From CAKTOF01 sp964523945 (lineage in GTDB: Bacteria > Bacillota > Clostridia > Oscillospirales > Oscillospiraceae): a DNA stretch of 52,454 nt. The notes under the pieces are model-generated. The model did no database searches, was not told where the DNA came from, and was given only the letters and a program-made list of their open reading frames with translations. Positions 49,656-52,454 of this stretch are shown here, in pieces. A program made the position numbers and the translations under genes. The stretch is taken from contig CAZGBU010000003.1 of assembly GCA_964523945.1 (NCBI GenBank), forward strand, positions 1-52,454, written 5' to 3'. Position 1 is the stretch's first letter; each line of letters starts with the position of its first letter.

Positions 49656-51488
49656 TCACGCGATGGACAGAACGATCTTTCCGGTATATGCGCCGGGCGT
49701 GATCGCAGTCGGCACGCCGTCGACGGTCATGGTGAGCGTCTTGCCTGCCGGCGCGGCGAGCACGGCGCCGGGTGCAAGATGCAGCGCGGTCAGATAGCTT
49801 GTGCCAGTCAGCGTCCAGACGCTCTTTTCATCGAGCGAAACGATCACGCCGTTGTTGACAGTCGGTGCGGGTGTCTGCGTAACGTTCGACAGCTCGAGCC
49901 GGTTGATCGGTTCGATGACGTACAGGCCGTCGCGGTACGCCTGCGTGGCCGAGGAGACGACACCCTCGAGCTGGACGTTTTTCAAATACAGTCCAAGGTT
50001 CTTCGCGCCCTGCAGATCGTCTCTGTGCCGCGGTTTGGCCTCGGGTGCGCCCGCATGGCCGCCGTGGCGCGGCGGGCCTTTCGGATCGTCCGGCTCGCCG
50101 AAGCCGTCCATGCGGACCGCACCGATGTTGCGGTACATGAAATAGCCCGCGTCGCCTTTGATGCCATGGGAGTTGGCGCGGATCTCGGTGGTGGAGTTCA
50201 GGAAGTCACCTTTCAGGTTGGAGTTGGAGATGTGCATCACAACGTCCTCGGTTTCTGACACAGCGGACAGGTCGCGCCCGGCAACATATTCGTCCTTGAC
50301 ACCGACGGGCACATAGAAGTTGTCGGTGCACATGTCGGTCTCGTCGTTGTCCATCAGCTGCAGGATGACGCCGTTGCCCGGCTCCATCACGACGCAGTCA
50401 ATCTCATAGGTCGACGCGGAGCCTTTCGAGCAGATCGTTGACTTGCCGGTACGGAACGTTGAGTCTTTCAGCGTGATGACGCTGTTGTCATCCTTGTGGA
50501 CCATGACGCCGAAGCGGCGGCCTTCGATCAGAGAGCCGTTGATGATGGATGCGCGGCCAATGCCCTCCTCGCCCATGACAAGCATGGGATAGCCGTTGAT
50601 GCGGCAGTGCGTGTGATCGTAGGTGACGGAGTTGTCTCCAATGCAAAATGCGCCGTAGCCATGGCTGCGCGGGCCGGTGAGCTCCATATAGCAGTCTTTC
50701 ATGACCATGTGCACGTCGCCGCCGCCGTCGATCGAGCTGATCGCCCAGCCGTTTGAGCGCAGCTCGCAGCCGGTGTAGTTGACCCGCCCGTGGTCCGTCA
50801 GCTGCACAAGGCGGTTCGTGCCGGTGAAGCCAACCATCCATGAGAAGGTGTCGATCTTGTCGCTGTCCGGGCTCATGTTGATGAGCCGGCAGTTTTCCAC
50901 ATCGACGACGCTCTCACCGCCGACGTGGATGGCGCAGCGCGTGACGCCGGAGAGATTGAACTCGCTGTCGCGGATCGTGATGCGCGCGTTGTCAATGGTG
51001 GTGACGGCCGCACCGGCGCCGACAAAGTCGCACGAGGCGAAGCCCTCCATGTCGAACTGCGCACCGACAATTTCATAGGTCGAGTCGCCCTCGATGATGA
51101 CACCGTTCTGCTCGCCCTTGGTCGTCGCCATATAGGTGCCGGCCATGCGGCGGCCGTCGTAGCTGCCATCATGCAGCAGAATGGTTGCGCTGCGCGCACG
51201 GTCCACGGCGTTGTCGCGGATGACAAGCGCCGGGTTCATCGGCGTGTGGATCTGCGCCATGGAACGCAGCCCGTGCGGTGTCATGTCATAGATGTCTGTG
51301 AGCATCAGGCGAATGTCGCCCTTGTAGTAGCCTGGAACAATCTCGGCGCCGACGCCGTTGATCGTCATGGTCAGCTGTTTGCCCTCCGGCGCGGTGATCG
51401 CGCCGCCCTCCTTAAAATGCAGAACGTAAAGTGCCAGATCCTGCTTGACTTCCCAGACAAGACCGGGCTCAACGGTTTTGCTGATCAT
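49656..51488 (-). CDS. Right-handed beta-helix repeat protein with matching N- and C-terminal caps
   Basis: The 610-residue protein has many short repeats (e.g. NARITIRDSEFNLSGV, ESVVDVENCRLINMS, SVITLKDSTFRTG) typical of a parallel beta-helix, seen in polysaccharide lyases and surface proteins. No catalytic set is recognised. The first and last 55 residues are related: LHFKEGGAITAPEGKQLTMT and LHLAPGAVLAAPAGKTLTMT, both followed by a GYY/GAY-x-GxI strand. They may be caps or an attachment pair. There is no signal peptide, which is odd for a surface protein. The ATG at 51488 lies 12 bases after AAGGAGG; an ATG at 51515 lies before that site. It follows the binding-protein gene by 53 bases. 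Confidence 0.8.
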   Translation of the reverse strand: MISKTVEPGLVWEVKQDLALYVLHFKEGGAITAPEGKQLTMTINGVGAEIVPGYYKGDIRLMLTDIYDMTPHGLRSMAQIHTPMNPALVIRDNAVDRARSATILLHDGSYDGRRMAGTYMATTKGEQNGVIIEGDSTYEIVGAQFDMEGFASCDFVGAGAAVTTIDNARITIRDSEFNLSGVTRCAIHVGGESVVDVENCRLINMSPDSDKIDTFSWMVGFTGTNRLVQLTDHGRVNYTGCELRSNGWAISSIDGGGDVHMVMKDCYMELTGPRSHGYGAFCIGDNSVTYDHTHCRINGYPMLVMGEEGIGRASIINGSLIEGRRFGVMVHKDDNSVITLKDSTFRTGKSTICSKGSASTYEIDCVVMEPGNGVILQLMDNDETDMCTDNFYVPVGVKDEYVAGRDLSAVSETEDVVMHISNSNLKGDFLNSTTEIRANSHGIKGDAGYFMYRNIGAVRMDGFGEPDDPKGPPRHGGHAGAPEAKPRHRDDLQGAKNLGLYLKNVQLEGVVSSATQAYRDGLYVIEPINRLELSNVTQTPAPTVNNGVIVSLDEKSVWTLTGTSYLTALHLAPGAVLAAPAGKTLTMTVDGVPTAITPGAYTGKIVLSIA

Positions 51489-51541
51489 AATGGTTTGGTT
51501 CCTCCTTCGGATCATGCGATGGGTGCTGCCGGTACCGGCGC

Positions 51542-52454
51542 TCAGAAGCCAATGTAGCGCAGGTCGGGCTGATAGACGTCAGTCAGACGGGTGCTGGCAA
51601 TCTTGTCGTTGTAGCACAGGGCGACGTTCCACTCGCAGATCGGAATGATCGAATGCTCGTTGTAGATGTACTCCTGTGCCGCGGCAAAAGCGGCCTCGCG
51701 CTCTGTCGGGTCCATGGTGAGAATACAGTTCTGGATGAGCGTGTTGATCTCTTCGCCCTGGCGGTTGTTGCACCAGAAGCTGACGCCGGACTCGATGTTG
51801 CGGATGCACTCGTAGGCGTCGCCGGTTGTGTTAGCATTGTTGTTGTTGCCAAGCTGGAAATCGGTTGCACCTTCGGTTTCCCACATCTGGATACAGGTCA
51901 GCGTATCATAGACCTGCACGTCAATGTTCAGCCCAAGCGTGGACATATATGCCTGGAACGCCTCGGCGATGGTTGCGGCGGTGGTGCCGGAGTTGGCGAC
52001 CCAGGTCAGTGTGCTGCCGGCCAAACCGCTCTCATCCAGGTACGACTGGGCCAGCTCGGGATTGTATTCATATGACAGACCAGACATCGCGTACGGCAGA
52101 GAGGATGGAACAATGGACTCGGCCGGCGAGTAGAGGCTGCCATAGGCGAGCTGGCCAAGCTCTGCAGCCGGCGTGCCGTAGCAGATGGCCTTGCGCAGAT
52201 CCTCATTGTTGAACAGCTCATTGCCGGAGCCGTCGGTGTCATAGTTCATGGTCAGAATCGCAACACAACCGGAGCTGGTGGACTGCGCGGTGCCGAGCGA
52301 AGGATCGGCGGCAACGCGGTCGAAGCTCTGTGCGCTGAGCGAGAGCGCCATATCAATAACGCCGTTTTCAAAATCGACCATCATAGTGGTCTCATCGGTG
52401 TACTGCAGGCAGACGATCTTGTCGGCATAGCAGTAGGCGGTTGTGTACAAATCT
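51542..52454 (-). CDS. ABC transporter substrate-binding protein, family 5 (5' end outside window)
   Basis: About 303 C-terminal residues of a peptide/nickel-type solute-binding protein are present: LFNNEDLRKAICYGTP, PYAMSGLSYEYNPELAQSYL, and the closing EHSIIPICEWNVALCYNDKI. These fit the SBP_bac_5 family, the extracytoplasmic receptor of oligopeptide-type ABC importers. The reading frame continues through base 52454, so the signal peptide and N-lobe lie outside. Ligand is unknown. The downstream beta-helix gene is on the same strand, 53 bases away, and no terminator was seen between them, so they may be co-transcribed. Confidence 0.9.
   Translation of the reverse strand, partial: DLYTTAYCYADKIVCLQYTDETTMMVDFENGVIDMALSLSAQSFDRVAADPSLGTAQSTSSGCVAILTMNYDTDGSGNELFNNEDLRKAICYGTPAAELGQLAYGSLYSPAESIVPSSLPYAMSGLSYEYNPELAQSYLDESGLAGSTLTWVANSGTTAATIAEAFQAYMSTLGLNIDVQVYDTLTCIQMWETEGATDFQLGNNNNANTTGDAYECIRNIESGVSFWCNNRQGEEINTLIQNCILTMDPTEREAAFAAAQEYIYNEHSIIPICEWNVALCYNDKIASTRLTDVYQPDLRYIGF

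Overview
The window is GC-rich bacterial DNA that fits a strictly anaerobic, butyrate-type Clostridia member of the Oscillospiraceae kind. The signs are AGGAGG-type ribosome binding sites, TTGACA/TATAAT promoters, a T-box leader, VanW-, Jag- and SLH-type proteins, and an unusually large set of CoA-transferases with a thiolase. The assignment is by gene content only; no rRNA lies in the window.

Layout. 1-4.7 kb: end of a membrane-linked XRE protein, prfC, a broken sigma factor and its intact membrane-anchored partner. 4.7-7.1 kb: tadA, an XRE repressor divergent from a three-gene module (Cys-rich, coiled-coil and sigma-region-4-like proteins), and an HD hydrolase. 7.1-15.5 kb (minus): a VanW-type wall protein with no normal start codon, then the housekeeping group histidine-kinase-like gene, prs, pth, mfd. 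15.8-18.7 kb: gapA, a run of hairpins, a YcxB-like membrane protein and a polysaccharide deacetylase.

18.7-34.7 kb is the accessory metabolic core. Five paralogous acetyl-CoA hydrolase/transferase-family genes (T1-T5 below) lie in four transcription units with ctfB, a ctfA broken by a deletion, a hotdog thioesterase, a TetR regulator with a perfect 21-bp operator-like palindrome, an inorganic pyrophosphatase and a Na+/solute symporter. A T-box-controlled methionine operon (metY-metA) and a thiolase follow. The set would move CoA among short-chain acids, acetyl-CoA and acetoacetyl-CoA, and may take up an organic acid; substrates cannot be read from sequence.

35-44.3 kb: a secreted HExxH peptidase with three SLH repeats, a cytidylate-kinase-like protein, the rpmH-rnpA-yidD-yidC-jag operon (without dnaA or mnmE beside it), and lepA-hemW. 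44.4-52.5 kb: a methyltransferase gene with an amber codon, an ArsB/NhaD-type permease, an XRE remnant holding a perfect inverted repeat, a DUF134-NifX fusion with a His-rich tail, trxA-trxB with a stand-alone FakA-like domain, and a beta-helix protein downstream of a peptide-type substrate-binding protein cut by the window edge.

Several genes are damaged (sigma factor, ctfA, methyltransferase, XRE remnant) or have an abnormal start (VanW) or stop (sigma-4-like). Some lesions could be assembly errors. The long antisense open frames over the GC-rich genes are coding shadows and are not annotated.
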